From: Pseudomonadota bacterium
GTDB taxonomy: Bacteria; Pseudomonadota; Alphaproteobacteria; Rhizobiales; Rhizobiaceae
Assembly (NCBI GenBank): GCA_023444445.1
Contig: JAEXMK010000016.1
Span: 62,001 to 126,000 of the forward strand
Reading direction: 5' to 3'
Length of the DNA: 64,000 nt
Both the position numbers and the translations under genes were made by a program. Below the pieces are notes generated by a model, which did no database searches, was not told the origin of the DNA, and was given only the letters and a program-made list of their open reading frames with translations. Numbering within the stretch: the stretch's first letter is position 1; the number at the start of each line of letters is the position of its first letter. Of the stretch, positions 35,996 through 45,525 are shown piece after piece.

Positions 35996-36227
35996 ATCTG
36001 GGTTCCCTGTTTTTTATCTAGCCGGTCAAGGCTCAGCTCGCTGTGGGGTATCGTACTCGGCGGTTCGGCACTAGATAGAGACCAGCAAAGGGGGGTATGA
36101 TTTTTGCGCATGGGGTCATGAAATCTGAGCGCATCCGGTTATTTGCGAAGCGCAGTAAAGGGAGGCGCCGGAGCCGATCCGGTGTAGCAATTCTCGCGCG
36201 GCGAGAGCGTTCATGGAGTGAATACAA

Positions 36228-36494
36228 ATGGGGCTAGCGGATATTGTCGGCCTTGCAGGAGCCTTTTTCTATCTCTTCGCCTATGCCCTGTTGCAGCTTC
36301 GATTTCTGACGATAGAAGACTGGCGATACACTCTGTTGAACGTTCTGGGCGGTGTGTTCCTGATCTATTCGTTGATCTGGAACTTTAATCTTGGCTCGCT
36401 CATCTCGCAAGTCGCGTGGCTGCTCTTCACCGTCATCGGTTACGCCCGCTTTCTCCTGGATCGCCGCCGGAAGGCACCGTCCATAAGCGCCTGA
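36228..36494 (+). CDS. Small membrane protein, CBU_0592-like
   Basis: This 88-residue protein has three hydrophobic segments: DIVGLAGAFFYLFAYALLQ, YTLLNVLGGVFLIYSLI and ISQVAWLLFTVIGYARF. A basic C-terminus follows. It resembles the small CBU_0592-type proteins found widely in proteobacteria, with no known function. It is convergent with the LysR gene, with 6 bases between stops, and divergent from the peptide operon. Confidence 0.78.
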   Translation: MGLADIVGLAGAFFYLFAYALLQLRFLTIEDWRYTLLNVLGGVFLIYSLIWNFNLGSLISQVAWLLFTVIGYARFLLDRRRKAPSISA

Positions 36495-36500
36495 TGATCT

Positions 36501-37391
36501 TCAGCGCGCGGTTTTGTGATTGTCAGCAATCAGCCAGTCTAAAACCTCGCGCACAATCTTGCGCTGGTGGCGATCGGCCGGGCGCATCAGGTAAAATTTG
36601 CCCTCCGAGCGCATGGCGTGGGCATGGACAGGCACAAGCGCGCCGCTATCCAGCTGGTCGCGGATGAGCCAGGTCCAGCCTAGCGTTGCGCCGAGCCCCT
36701 GCGATGCTGCCGCAACGCAGAGACCATAATCTCCAAGTTTCCACTGGACGGCATCCTTTGGCGGCAGCAATTGTGCTGAGCGCCACCAGTCGCTCCAATC
36801 CTGCCATTCCCGCATCGAATCCTCGATGGAGATCAAAACCGGCGCTTTCTGGTCCATGAGATCGCTCACACCGCGCGCAGACACGGGTACCACCTCTTCC
36901 TGCCCAAGCTCCGAAAGCCAGACGCCGATCGGTCTTTCCTTGCGATAAAAAATGGCGAGATCGAATTCGTCAAGGCGAAGATGGGCCACATCATCAGTTA
37001 CCCGCACCCGCAACTCGATGCTGGGAATATCTCGTTTCAGCCTCTGCAAACGGGGCATGAACCATTGATCGGCAATGCCACGGGAGCAGGCGATGGTGAT
37101 CTGGCTTGCTCCTGTCCATGAGCGCACCCCGTCCGTGACGCTTGCGATATCGAGGATCAGCCGCGATATATCGATCGAATAATTCTCTCCTATGGTCGTC
37201 AGTCGCACGCCTGTCGGCACACGTTCAAAAAGCTTGGAACCGATGAATGCTTCCAGCTTGCCGATCTGCCTGCTGACCGCGCTTTGTGTCAGGCCAAGCT
37301 CGTTGCCCGCGCGCGAGAAGCTGCCAAGACGGGATGCAGCCTCGAAAACCACAAGCGCCTCCAGCGGCGGCAATCTATATGATGGTTGCAT
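36501..37391 (-). CDS. LysR-family regulator (GcvA-like)
   Basis: This 296-residue LysR regulator has a winged helix at the N-terminus (PPLEALVVFEAASRLGSFSRA, then LTQSAVSRQIGKLEAFIG) and an effector domain of the GcvA-like type (DEFDLAIFYRKERP, GDYGLCVAAASQGLGATLG). The ATG used has AGGAA at 5 bases; twelve extra upstream codons are open. Its target may be the peptide operon to the left or a distant gene, since neither neighbour is divergent in the usual way. Confidence 0.88.
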   Translation of the reverse strand: MQPSYRLPPLEALVVFEAASRLGSFSRAGNELGLTQSAVSRQIGKLEAFIGSKLFERVPTGVRLTTIGENYSIDISRLILDIASVTDGVRSWTGASQITIACSRGIADQWFMPRLQRLKRDIPSIELRVRVTDDVAHLRLDEFDLAIFYRKERPIGVWLSELGQEEVVPVSARGVSDLMDQKAPVLISIEDSMREWQDWSDWWRSAQLLPPKDAVQWKLGDYGLCVAAASQGLGATLGWTWLIRDQLDSGALVPVHAHAMRSEGKFYLMRPADRHQRKIVREVLDWLIADNHKTAR

Positions 37392-37559
37392 TCCAGTTCC
37401 TGCGACAGATTTTGTGATCCGATACACCGCCGCGCCGAGCGGTTCAAATTTTCAGTGGCGATATCCAGCGCTACGTGTGGGCGACCGAGCGCAAGAGCCC
37501 CCGAGCCCCGGAATAATGAGAGTTCCAATGTTGAGCATCCCGAAATGTTGGCGTCCTGC

Positions 37560-39329
37560 TCACGCCGTATCGAAGGACACCCATCTGTTCCGGCCAGTTT
37601 CTTTAGCGCTCAGCAGGGCGGCATCAGCGCGTTCCAACACGCTCGTCACAGTTCCTGCGCCTGGCGCTGTAGCTATCCCAACGGATATGGTGACCGGGTC
37701 GAGCGAGCGACCCCGGTACGTGAAGGGCGCGTGTTCGACGGCGTGTCTGAGCTTCTCTGCCAAGGCCTTGCCATGCTCAAGGTTTGCGCCGGGCATCAGC
37801 ACAGTGAATTCTTCGCCGCCGAAACGGAACAGGTGACCTTGGTCCCCGATCGCTTCCGAGAGGACCTGGGCAACATATTGCATTACCGCATCACCGGCAT
37901 CATGGCCAAAACGGTCATTGAAGCGCTTGAAATGATCGATATCGAGCATCAGGCAGGCAAGGGGATCATCGGGCTTCTCAATATGCCGGTTCAGAGCCTC
38001 GTCAAGGGAGCGACGGTTGAGAAGGCCGGTCAGGGCGTCCTGCTTTGCCATACCGACCAGGCGCTGCCGCAGCTGGAGATTTGCGACGGCAAGGCCAATA
38101 TTCTCTGCAAGTAGCTCGAGATATAGACGTTCCGTTTCCAGCGTTGCGGATCTCTCGGGAACCTCAAGATACAACAGGCCGACGGTCTCGCCCAGCGCCG
38201 TCAATGGTATGCAAAGTCCGGTTCCGAATTCTCCACTGATATGATGGCAGACAACGTCGTCTCCATCCGGGTTGCTGATATGTGGACGTCCGCGACGCAG
38301 AGCCCAACAGTCATCGATCGCAAAATCTGGCGCTGAAAAACACGGATCGGACCATTGACCGGTCGAATGGAGGAATGAACTATTTTCCTTGAGGACAAGC
38401 AGTCGGCCTGATATCGCCGGGAAAATCTGGGGCATGAACTTTGAAACGACGTCGGATAGTTCAAGCTGGTTCTGACATGCCTGGATCCGATGCATCATCT
38501 GCAGGATGAGATCCTTGATACGCTGGTTCTTGCGGTGCTCCGCGTCAAGCCGTTCCCGCTCCAGCCCGTTGCTGCGGAATATCCTGATTGCCTCGTTCAT
38601 TTCCCCGATTTCGTCGCGCCGTCCCTCGTCGGGCAGATCGATGCTGTAGTCCTGTCGGGCAAGACGCTTGACGATGTTGCTCATTTTTATAAGCGGCACC
38701 GCAACACGTCTGCTGAGGACAAAATAAAGAACCGCCAGGAACATCAGGGCAGTCAGGGCGAGCATAACCTTGGCGATCGTTCCGTAAAAATCGCTCCGGT
38801 TTTTCGCCTGGTCGATCGTTGCCTGCGTGCGGGCCGCAACCGTCTCCCGGAGTGTCGCTACGGTGTCGACGAGAGTGGAGTGCCGCTGATGGTATTGATC
38901 GCCGAATAAAATTTGCTGCGCATCGCCCTGACGCCCGGCGCGATAGAGGCCGACGGCCTCGCGCTCCATGCCATCAAGTGCGTCAGCGCTGGTTCTTATC
39001 GTCTGGAACAGTTTTTCCTCTGAAGGGGAAACGCCGTGAGCGGCAAGTTTATCAAGATTGCTTTCAAGACGTTTTTCCTGGTCTTCATCGACATAGAATT
39101 TTGCCAGATACTGATCGTCGCCGCGCATCACGTAAAGGCGCGCTTCCTCTGTGCGCTCATCTGCGGTGATCGCCAGTTCCTCGGCAAGGCCGTCGAGGTC
39201 AAGGTGATCCTGTATCGCTGCCCGCTCCTGCGAAGCGCTTCTGGCTGACAGGATGAATGTGGTGGCCGATACCGTCGTGAATATCAGCGTGATGGCGTAA
39301 GCCAGGTTCGTGATGGTGCTTAGTCGCAT
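37560..39329 (-). CDS. Membrane diguanylate cyclase (HAMP-GAF-GGDEF)
   Basis: This 589-residue protein has one membrane segment at ~9-28, a ~160-residue helical periplasmic sensor, a second membrane segment at ~190-212, a HAMP linker (VAVPLIKMSNIVKRLARQDY), a GAF domain at ~285-415 and a GGDEF domain at the C-terminus. The catalytic motif is RFGGEEF, active in principle, with DALTGLLNRRSLDE and CLMLDIDHFKRFND before it. The RxxD product-inhibition site five residues before GGEEF is absent. It should make cyclic di-GMP. It lies divergent from the BacA-like/curdlan region. Confidence 0.92.
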   Translation of the reverse strand: MRLSTITNLAYAITLIFTTVSATTFILSARSASQERAAIQDHLDLDGLAEELAITADERTEEARLYVMRGDDQYLAKFYVDEDQEKRLESNLDKLAAHGVSPSEEKLFQTIRTSADALDGMEREAVGLYRAGRQGDAQQILFGDQYHQRHSTLVDTVATLRETVAARTQATIDQAKNRSDFYGTIAKVMLALTALMFLAVLYFVLSRRVAVPLIKMSNIVKRLARQDYSIDLPDEGRRDEIGEMNEAIRIFRSNGLERERLDAEHRKNQRIKDLILQMMHRIQACQNQLELSDVVSKFMPQIFPAISGRLLVLKENSSFLHSTGQWSDPCFSAPDFAIDDCWALRRGRPHISNPDGDDVVCHHISGEFGTGLCIPLTALGETVGLLYLEVPERSATLETERLYLELLAENIGLAVANLQLRQRLVGMAKQDALTGLLNRRSLDEALNRHIEKPDDPLACLMLDIDHFKRFNDRFGHDAGDAVMQYVAQVLSEAIGDQGHLFRFGGEEFTVLMPGANLEHGKALAEKLRHAVEHAPFTYRGRSLDPVTISVGIATAPGAGTVTSVLERADAALLSAKETGRNRWVSFDTA

Positions 39330-39628
39330 GATGATGCCGTCTCTAACCGCACGTCTGACAAACCTCAGCGGCGGCGTGTGATTTGGATTCTGATTGTTCT
39401 AGGCCACGCCGTCAAACGGGAAGTCAATATGCGGTTAACCATCCATGTGATCCGTAACAGCTAAGTCCTGTCGACAATCGCGTCATTCGTGCGGTGAGGG
39501 CATGCCTGCAATCATGAGAATGTGGCAGATGTGGCCGCTTCTACGGCGCTCGGTGCAAGCCTAAAATTAAATTTCACGCGGCATCACGAAGCCGTGAAAC
39601 CTTTCAATACATCGTTCGTTAAGCGCGC
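39330..39628. other. Divergent promoter region, cyclase / ABC transporter
   Basis: This is ~300 bases between divergent starts. It contains AT-rich blocks around 39545-39610 suitable for the ABC gene promoter. I see no gene and no clear operator. Confidence 0.4.
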
Positions 39629-41593
39629 ATGATTGACGATGACGCAAGACCGAAGCCGGTCGTTGGTGCCGAAAACAATGGTGCCCAAACCGCATCCGCA
39701 AAGGATGTTCCCGACACCGATGATCCGCCTCCGCCGGAGGAACTGGAACCCGCTTCGGACTTGACGCCGGAGCAGGCGGAGGAGGTTCGCAGGAAATATC
39801 TGCTGAAACGCTTCTGGATCAGTGCCCGAGGTTTCTGGAGCCGGCGCGGCGATGTGCTGGCATGGCCGTTCACGCTCGGACTATTGGCGATGATCGGTGT
39901 AAATGTCGGCTTCCAGTATGGAATCAACATCTGGAATCGCGGGATTTTCGACGCCATCGAAAAACGGGACGCGTCGACGGTTTATTTTCTCGCCTCCATA
40001 TTCCCCGCGCTGGTGCTCGGTAGTGTCGTCATCGTCACCTCACAGGTCTATGTGAGGATGCGTATCCAACGGCGCTGGCGTTCCTGGCTCACGAAGGGGC
40101 TCGTTGGAAGGTGGATTGCAAACGGCCGTTATTATCAGCTCAACCTGATCGATGGGGATCACCAAAATCCCGAAGCGAGGCTGTCGGAAGATATGCGGAT
40201 CGCGACGGAGGCGCCGGTTGACTTTGTTTCCGGTGTCATCGCTGCCTTCGTTTCTGCCTCTACCTTTATCGTTGTCTTGTGGACGATCGGCGGCGACCTG
40301 ACGCTGTCGATCGGCGGTGTCTGGATCACGATCCCAGGCTTTCTGGTCGTCGCAGCCGTTATCTACGCGTCGATCACATCCACCGCCATAGCCTTTATTG
40401 CCCGTAACTTCGTCAAGGTTTCCGAAGTCAAAAACCAGGTTGAAGCTGAGTTCCGTTATACGCTGACGCGCGTCAGGGAAAATGGTGAGAGTATCGCCCT
40501 GCTGGGTGGCGAGGAGGAAGAACGAAGCGATCTCGACAAGAGGTTTGGCAATGTCCGGCGGCAGTGGCGTCTCATGGCGCAGCAATATATGCGCACGACG
40601 GTCGTCTCGAATGGATCGATGCTGATTGCACCCGTCGTTCCGCTTCTTCTCTGTTCACCGAAGTTTCTCGATGGAAGCATGTCGCTCGGCGAAGTCATGC
40701 AGGCCGCTTCCGCCTTCACGATTGTCCAGTCCGCATTCGGATGGCTGGTCGACAATTATCCGCGTCTCGCGGACTGGAACGCCTGCGCCCGGCGCGTTGC
40801 CTCGCTGATGATGTCGCTTGATGGTCTCGAGCGGGCTGAAAAGAGCGATAAGGTCGGCAGGATCGTGCGCGGCGAGACCGAAGGCGAGACAATGCTCAGT
40901 CTCAAGGATGTTTCCGTTTCGCTCGGAGACGGCACCGCCGTCGTCAAGGAAACGGATGTCGAAATCGGCGCAGGTGAGCGCGTATTGGTATCGGGAGAAT
41001 CCGGCTCAGGCAAAAGCACGCTGGTACGTGCCATTTCAGGCCTCTGGCCCTGGGGCGGTGGCAGCGTCAACTTCCGCCCTGACAGCAGATTGTTCATGCT
41101 GCCACAACGCCCCTACATTCCTTCCGGCACGCTTCGCCGCGCTGTCTCCTATCCTCAGCCGGCTGAAACCTGGACGCCCGAGGAGATTGGCGCAGCTCTC
41201 GATAAGGTTGGCCTTGGTCAGCTGAAGGAAAAGATTGAGGACGAGGCACCCTGGGACCAGACACTGTCCGGCGGGGAAAAACAACGGCTGACCTTCGCGC
41301 GCCTGCTGCTGAACGCGCCCGATATCATCGTCATGGATGAAGCGACGGCAGCTCTTGACGAGAAAAGTCAGGACAAGATGATGCAGACGGTTATCGATGA
41401 ACTGCCTGACGCCACAATCATCAGCGTTGCGCACCGTGCCGAACTGGAAGCATTTCACAGTCGCAAAATTACGCTGGAGCGTCGGGATGGCGGCGCAAAG
41501 TTGGTCAGCGATATCGAGCTCATCCCGAAGAAGGCAAGGACAGGCTCCATGCTTCGCAGAATGGTCAAGCGTACCAATGGTTCGAAACGATAG
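39629..41593 (+). CDS. BacA/BclA-like ABC transporter (SbmA-type membrane domain fused to ATPase)
   Basis: This 654-residue protein has a ~55-residue acidic, proline-rich N-terminus. A six-segment membrane domain of the SbmA/BacA type (ABC_membrane_2) covers ~75-400, with family-like FWISARGFWSRR, NWRSWLT-type RRWRSWLTKGLVGRWIANGRYYQL and NPEARLSEDMRIATE. The ATPase domain at ~425-640 has Walker A SGESGSGKST, signature LSGGEKQRLTFARLL and Walker B IIVMDEATAALDE. BclA/YddA/Rv1819c relatives move peptides, vitamin B12 or hydrophilic antimicrobials. The gene precedes the curdlan operon by 334 bases; a role in it is not shown. Confidence 0.9.
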   Translation: MIDDDARPKPVVGAENNGAQTASAKDVPDTDDPPPPEELEPASDLTPEQAEEVRRKYLLKRFWISARGFWSRRGDVLAWPFTLGLLAMIGVNVGFQYGINIWNRGIFDAIEKRDASTVYFLASIFPALVLGSVVIVTSQVYVRMRIQRRWRSWLTKGLVGRWIANGRYYQLNLIDGDHQNPEARLSEDMRIATEAPVDFVSGVIAAFVSASTFIVVLWTIGGDLTLSIGGVWITIPGFLVVAAVIYASITSTAIAFIARNFVKVSEVKNQVEAEFRYTLTRVRENGESIALLGGEEEERSDLDKRFGNVRRQWRLMAQQYMRTTVVSNGSMLIAPVVPLLLCSPKFLDGSMSLGEVMQAASAFTIVQSAFGWLVDNYPRLADWNACARRVASLMMSLDGLERAEKSDKVGRIVRGETEGETMLSLKDVSVSLGDGTAVVKETDVEIGAGERVLVSGESGSGKSTLVRAISGLWPWGGGSVNFRPDSRLFMLPQRPYIPSGTLRRAVSYPQPAETWTPEEIGAALDKVGLGQLKEKIEDEAPWDQTLSGGEKQRLTFARLLLNAPDIIVMDEATAALDEKSQDKMMQTVIDELPDATIISVAHRAELEAFHSRKITLERRDGGAKLVSDIELIPKKARTGSMLRRMVKRTNGSKR

Positions 41594-41927
41594 CGGAGCA
41601 ATTGGATCGCTAAGAATGCCGTCGCGAGCTTTTGCGCCGGCTTTACCTTCGCGCCCATAGGTTGCACAGGAAAGTGGTGGCGCCGGAGCATGTTTTTCCG
41701 AGCACGCCAATTAAAAGGCAATTCTAATATGAAACGATTGAAATTTTGCCTTTCAAAATCTCGTCGATGAGATTTCGTGTCTCCAAAATCGTCACATGCC
41801 TATTCATTAATCAAAAATTAGAAAATTAGTTAATGCAATTTTTACTATGTTGCGACGCACAAAAACTTCATCCACCATTTCAATACTGCGGGAGGAACGG
41901 TTTCTCAACAACAGAGGAGTTTACTTC
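41594..41927 (+). other. Leader/promoter region of the curdlan operon
   Basis: This AT-rich gap precedes crdA, in contrast to the GC-rich genes around it. It has an inverted repeat, AAAGGCAA (41714-41721) with TTGCCTTT (41746-41753), and AT-rich tracts at 41755-41845 that could hold promoters. An ATG-initiated extension of crdA begins at 41847 but lacks a ribosome site. No separate gene is seen. Confidence 0.5.
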
Positions 41928-43385
41928 ATGCTGTTCCGCAATAAGCCTGACGCAAAATATAAAGGTGCATCCGTAAGATTGGCATCCTATACTGTTCTCG
42001 GTGTAGTGGCGACCGTGTTTTCTTCTTCCGTGTTTCCGCCTGTATTCTCATCCCAGACGAGCCGTGCTCTCATCAATGCCCCGATCATTCCTTTGACGAC
42101 ACCGATTAGCGGCGTTGTGAAAACGTCAAATGACAGGGGCGGTGCCACAATCGAGAATGACAAGGTCGACAATACCACGTTGATCGGCCTGAAGGTTCAA
42201 CTGGCGGCGCTCGACAACGAGATGCATCAGAAGACCTCCATCATCGAGGACTACGCGTCGCGGATTGACGATCTCAACAGGGATCTTTCCAGCCAGCAGG
42301 CAGCGTTACTGTTGCGGACCGAATCCGATCTTGATGCCGCAGAAGCGGCCCTGCAGATGGTGACCTATTCCACCCGGATCGCAAAAGCCGAAGCCGCCCG
42401 CAAACAAAAGCTGGTCGATAAAGGTGTTTTCCACGGCATCAGCGAAGATATTGCCGATACGATACAACTTGAAGATACAAAACTGAAGGCGGCCCGTGTT
42501 GCCGTCGACAAGCTTAACAAGGACATGAACTTCGCGCGGCAGGGGATCTATATTGGCTCCGACCTGCAGTCCCTGCAAAACCTCCAGCAGGAAATCCGCA
42601 CCAGAACCGCCGACCTGATGCAGGTCCGCATGCAGATGACGACGCTTGAGACACGCAGAAGCGAGCTTGAGAGTCTGGCAACGACAGAAGCATCGCGCAT
42701 CGACAGGCTGACCCGTGCCGATCTTGCCATTCCGCCAGGCACGACGCTTTACAAGCCGGTGGCTGCGACCGGGCGGGAAGTGGTTGCCGGGGACACACTT
42801 GCCGAGGCGCTTGATTGCCGGAATGCGTTTGTCGTGGCGATCTTCTCCGAGCGCCAGGCGCAGGCCCTGTCCGTTGGGTCGCGTGTTAAGGTCGATGCGG
42901 GAAACTGGGCTCAGGAGAGCGGCGGAACGGTGGAACGGCTGGTGCCCCGGACAACGGAGCGTGTGGATCTGGATTATGCTGTGCCGTTTCCCCCCACGGA
43001 GCGACGTGAACTCTATGCCTTCATCCGCATGGATGGAGCCGATCAGCCGGATCTTTCCCATCAGAAATCCTGTTCGGTCGGCACATGGGTCAATGTAAGC
43101 CTGCCAAATGAATGGCTGGTCAGGACGCGCGATTACGTCAACGAAGCATCCGCTGATCTCCTGAAGTTCGCGGAGAATTCCGCAAGGGAGATTCCCTCTG
43201 TAACGCAGGCAGCCATTGCGCTTCTTGAAACCTCGCGCGACAGGATTTTCGACTACATGGGCGTGGAGCAGCCAAGTCAGGAACCTCTGCCGGAACTCGC
43301 GGAACCCGCCCGGCAACTGCACGATAAAAGACACGCCGTAAACAGTCCCGTGTCCCGCACCAAAATTTCGCAAACTCAATCCTGA
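41928..43385 (+). CDS. crdA: CrdA, curdlan biosynthesis membrane-fusion-like protein
   Basis: This 485-residue protein is anchored by one N-terminal membrane segment (~20-40, ASYTVLGVVATVFSSSVFPP), followed by a biotinyl-lipoyl-like piece (PIIPLTTPISGVVKTSN). Long coiled-coil helices run at ~85-265, with a return to beta structure at ~280-400. That is the plan of HlyD/Alg44-type membrane-fusion proteins. Position immediately before crdS identifies it as CrdA, which assists curdlan assembly or export in Agrobacterium. The ATG has AGAGGAG at 8 bases; an earlier ATG 27 codons upstream has none. The proline-rich C-terminus is unlike classic HlyD. Confidence 0.85.
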   Translation: MLFRNKPDAKYKGASVRLASYTVLGVVATVFSSSVFPPVFSSQTSRALINAPIIPLTTPISGVVKTSNDRGGATIENDKVDNTTLIGLKVQLAALDNEMHQKTSIIEDYASRIDDLNRDLSSQQAALLLRTESDLDAAEAALQMVTYSTRIAKAEAARKQKLVDKGVFHGISEDIADTIQLEDTKLKAARVAVDKLNKDMNFARQGIYIGSDLQSLQNLQQEIRTRTADLMQVRMQMTTLETRRSELESLATTEASRIDRLTRADLAIPPGTTLYKPVAATGREVVAGDTLAEALDCRNAFVVAIFSERQAQALSVGSRVKVDAGNWAQESGGTVERLVPRTTERVDLDYAVPFPPTERRELYAFIRMDGADQPDLSHQKSCSVGTWVNVSLPNEWLVRTRDYVNEASADLLKFAENSAREIPSVTQAAIALLETSRDRIFDYMGVEQPSQEPLPELAEPARQLHDKRHAVNSPVSRTKISQTQS

Positions 43386-43516
43386 CACCCGCATGGATTG
43401 GGCGAGCCCTGCGGGTTCACTCCTATGCCCGCAGGGCAGTTCTTCATTCTTAAAAGCGATGTTTGGAAGCGCGCATGCAAGCCGGCGCGCAGCCGACCGG
43501 TTGCGAGGTAAGGGCA

Positions 43517-45481
43517 ATGTATTTCAGTGCTGAAGGTGACGTTCAGTCGGTGCTTTATGTGAACCTGACGATTGCGATTGGGGCGATCCTGTTCACCCTT
43601 CTCGCCGATCCGCGAAAGACGGTCGACAGGTTGGCCTTCAGCATCATCATGTTGCTGTCGCTTGGTGTCTATATCGTGTGGCGGGCGACGGATACTCTGC
43701 CGCCGCCGGAACTGTCCCTCGAAACCCTCTGGTGCTACACCTACTTCACCTTCGAGCTGATCTCGGTGCTCTACGCCATGGGCTCCATCCTCATCCTGCT
43801 TCGCCGGACCGACTGGTCAGCCGCTGCCGATCGAGGAGAAGCCCATCTCGAAGGTAACCCGCTTGCGCCGCTCGTCGATGTGTTTATCTGCACCTATAAC
43901 GAGCCGCTGAACGTCCTCGAAAAGTCTATCATCGCTGCACAGGCGATGGATTATCCGCGACTGCGTGTCTTCGTGTGTGACGACACACGTCGCGCTGAGG
44001 TAAGAACCTATTGCGAAGCCGTGGGCGTGAACTACGTCACACGTCCCGACAACAAGCACGCCAAGGCAGGAAATCTCAACAATGCGCTGGTTCACACCAA
44101 TGCGCTGGAAGAGGTTTCCGACTTCATCATGGTTCTCGACGCGGATTTCGCCCCCCAGGCAAACTTCCTGCGGCGCGTGACGGGTCTCTTTTCCGACCCG
44201 AAGGTGGCTGTCGTCCAGACGCCTCAATTCTATTTCAACAGTGATCCAATTCAGCACAATCTGGGGGTAGGCAAGAGCTTCGTCGATGATCAGCGCGTCT
44301 TCTTCGACGTGTTCCAGCCAGCCAAGGATGCGGTGGGCTGTGCGTTCTGCGTCGGCACGAGCTTCGTCGTGCGCCGCGCCGCGGTAAACGGTATTGGCGG
44401 TTTCCCGTCGGAGGCCCTCTCAGAGGATATGCTGCTGACATATCGCCTGATGGAAAGGGGATATGTCACACGCTGGCTGAATGAGAAACTGAGCGTTGGC
44501 TTGTCTGCCGAAGGCGTGCCTGAATATATTACCCAACGCACCCGCTGGTGTCTTGGCACGATCCAGATCGGGCTTTTGCGGACTGGACCTCTCTGGCGCG
44601 GAAATTTTACGCTGACCCAGCGGCTGCATTATTTGCATGGACTTTTCTGCTGGCTATCGAAGCCGTTTATCCTGTGCCTGCTGCTCGCGCCGTCGATTTA
44701 CTGGCTGACGGGCGTATCGGCGCTGCAGGCGGATGAGCTGATGTTCATGAAGCTCGGCCTCTCATCTCTTGCGCTTTTCTGGACCTATTCCACCTGGATA
44801 TCCGGCAAGAGGACGCTTCCTCTCTTCACCGAAGTCACCCACGCCCTGACCGCTGTACCCATTACCATCACGCTTTTTCAGGCAATCCGTAAACCGTTCG
44901 GGCGCCCGTTCAAAGTCACCGAAAAGGGAGGAGACCGGTCCCAGGTCCGTGTCCATATCCCGACGGCGATTTTTTTCGCTTTCGTGACCCTCTCTTCGGC
45001 CGTGTCCATCGTGGTCGCGGTCTATGGTCTGGATGCTCCGTCGGAGCTCTCCTCGCGGGACTGCCTCAATCTAATCTGGTCCGCCGTCGCGATGGTGATT
45101 GCATTCACCAGCTTCATTTGTTGCATTGAATTGCCCCGTTTCGACAAGGAGGAATTGATCGGAGTGGATTTTCGCGGACAGTTGCGGTCCGTATCCTCGA
45201 CGAGATCGGTGCGTATCACCGCCCTTTCAACGGAAAACATCACATTGGCTGCGGTCCCGTCTTCCAGCGATGTAACGGATGTTTTTGTACCTGAGGCAGG
45301 GTGGATGCGGATTAGCCCCACGGAGCACGCGAAGGAATCCGGGAAGTTCGATATTCATCCCAGCGACGAGCAGCGGCGGTCCATTTTGCGTTTGTTGTTT
45401 CGCAAGGCTCCTGAAAATGTTGCGGAACAGGGCGACCTGATGAAATCCATGCGGATTCTTCTCGCACGGGCATTCGGGTGA
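43517..45481 (+). CDS. crdS: CrdS, curdlan (beta-1,3-glucan) synthase
   Basis: This 654-residue inner-membrane GT2 glycosyltransferase matches the length I recall for CrdS of Agrobacterium. Two to three membrane segments lie at the N-terminus, then the catalytic domain: first aspartate D121 in VDVFICTYNE, DAD at 208-210, ED at 303-304 and QRTRW at 340-344. Four or more membrane segments follow. The last ~110 residues occupy the place of a PilZ domain but lack the arginine-rich c-di-GMP motif. It polymerises UDP-glucose and pushes the chain through its own channel. The start with GAGGTAAGG upstream is preferred over one 18 codons earlier. Confidence 0.9.
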   Translation: MYFSAEGDVQSVLYVNLTIAIGAILFTLLADPRKTVDRLAFSIIMLLSLGVYIVWRATDTLPPPELSLETLWCYTYFTFELISVLYAMGSILILLRRTDWSAAADRGEAHLEGNPLAPLVDVFICTYNEPLNVLEKSIIAAQAMDYPRLRVFVCDDTRRAEVRTYCEAVGVNYVTRPDNKHAKAGNLNNALVHTNALEEVSDFIMVLDADFAPQANFLRRVTGLFSDPKVAVVQTPQFYFNSDPIQHNLGVGKSFVDDQRVFFDVFQPAKDAVGCAFCVGTSFVVRRAAVNGIGGFPSEALSEDMLLTYRLMERGYVTRWLNEKLSVGLSAEGVPEYITQRTRWCLGTIQIGLLRTGPLWRGNFTLTQRLHYLHGLFCWLSKPFILCLLLAPSIYWLTGVSALQADELMFMKLGLSSLALFWTYSTWISGKRTLPLFTEVTHALTAVPITITLFQAIRKPFGRPFKVTEKGGDRSQVRVHIPTAIFFAFVTLSSAVSIVVAVYGLDAPSELSSRDCLNLIWSAVAMVIAFTSFICCIELPRFDKEELIGVDFRGQLRSVSSTRSVRITALSTENITLAAVPSSSDVTDVFVPEAGWMRISPTEHAKESGKFDIHPSDEQRRSILRLLFRKAPENVAEQGDLMKSMRILLARAFG

Positions 45482-45525
45482 ACGGCCCCGGAGGGGTTTG
45501 CAACAGCGCGAAAGGGTTCGTCGGG

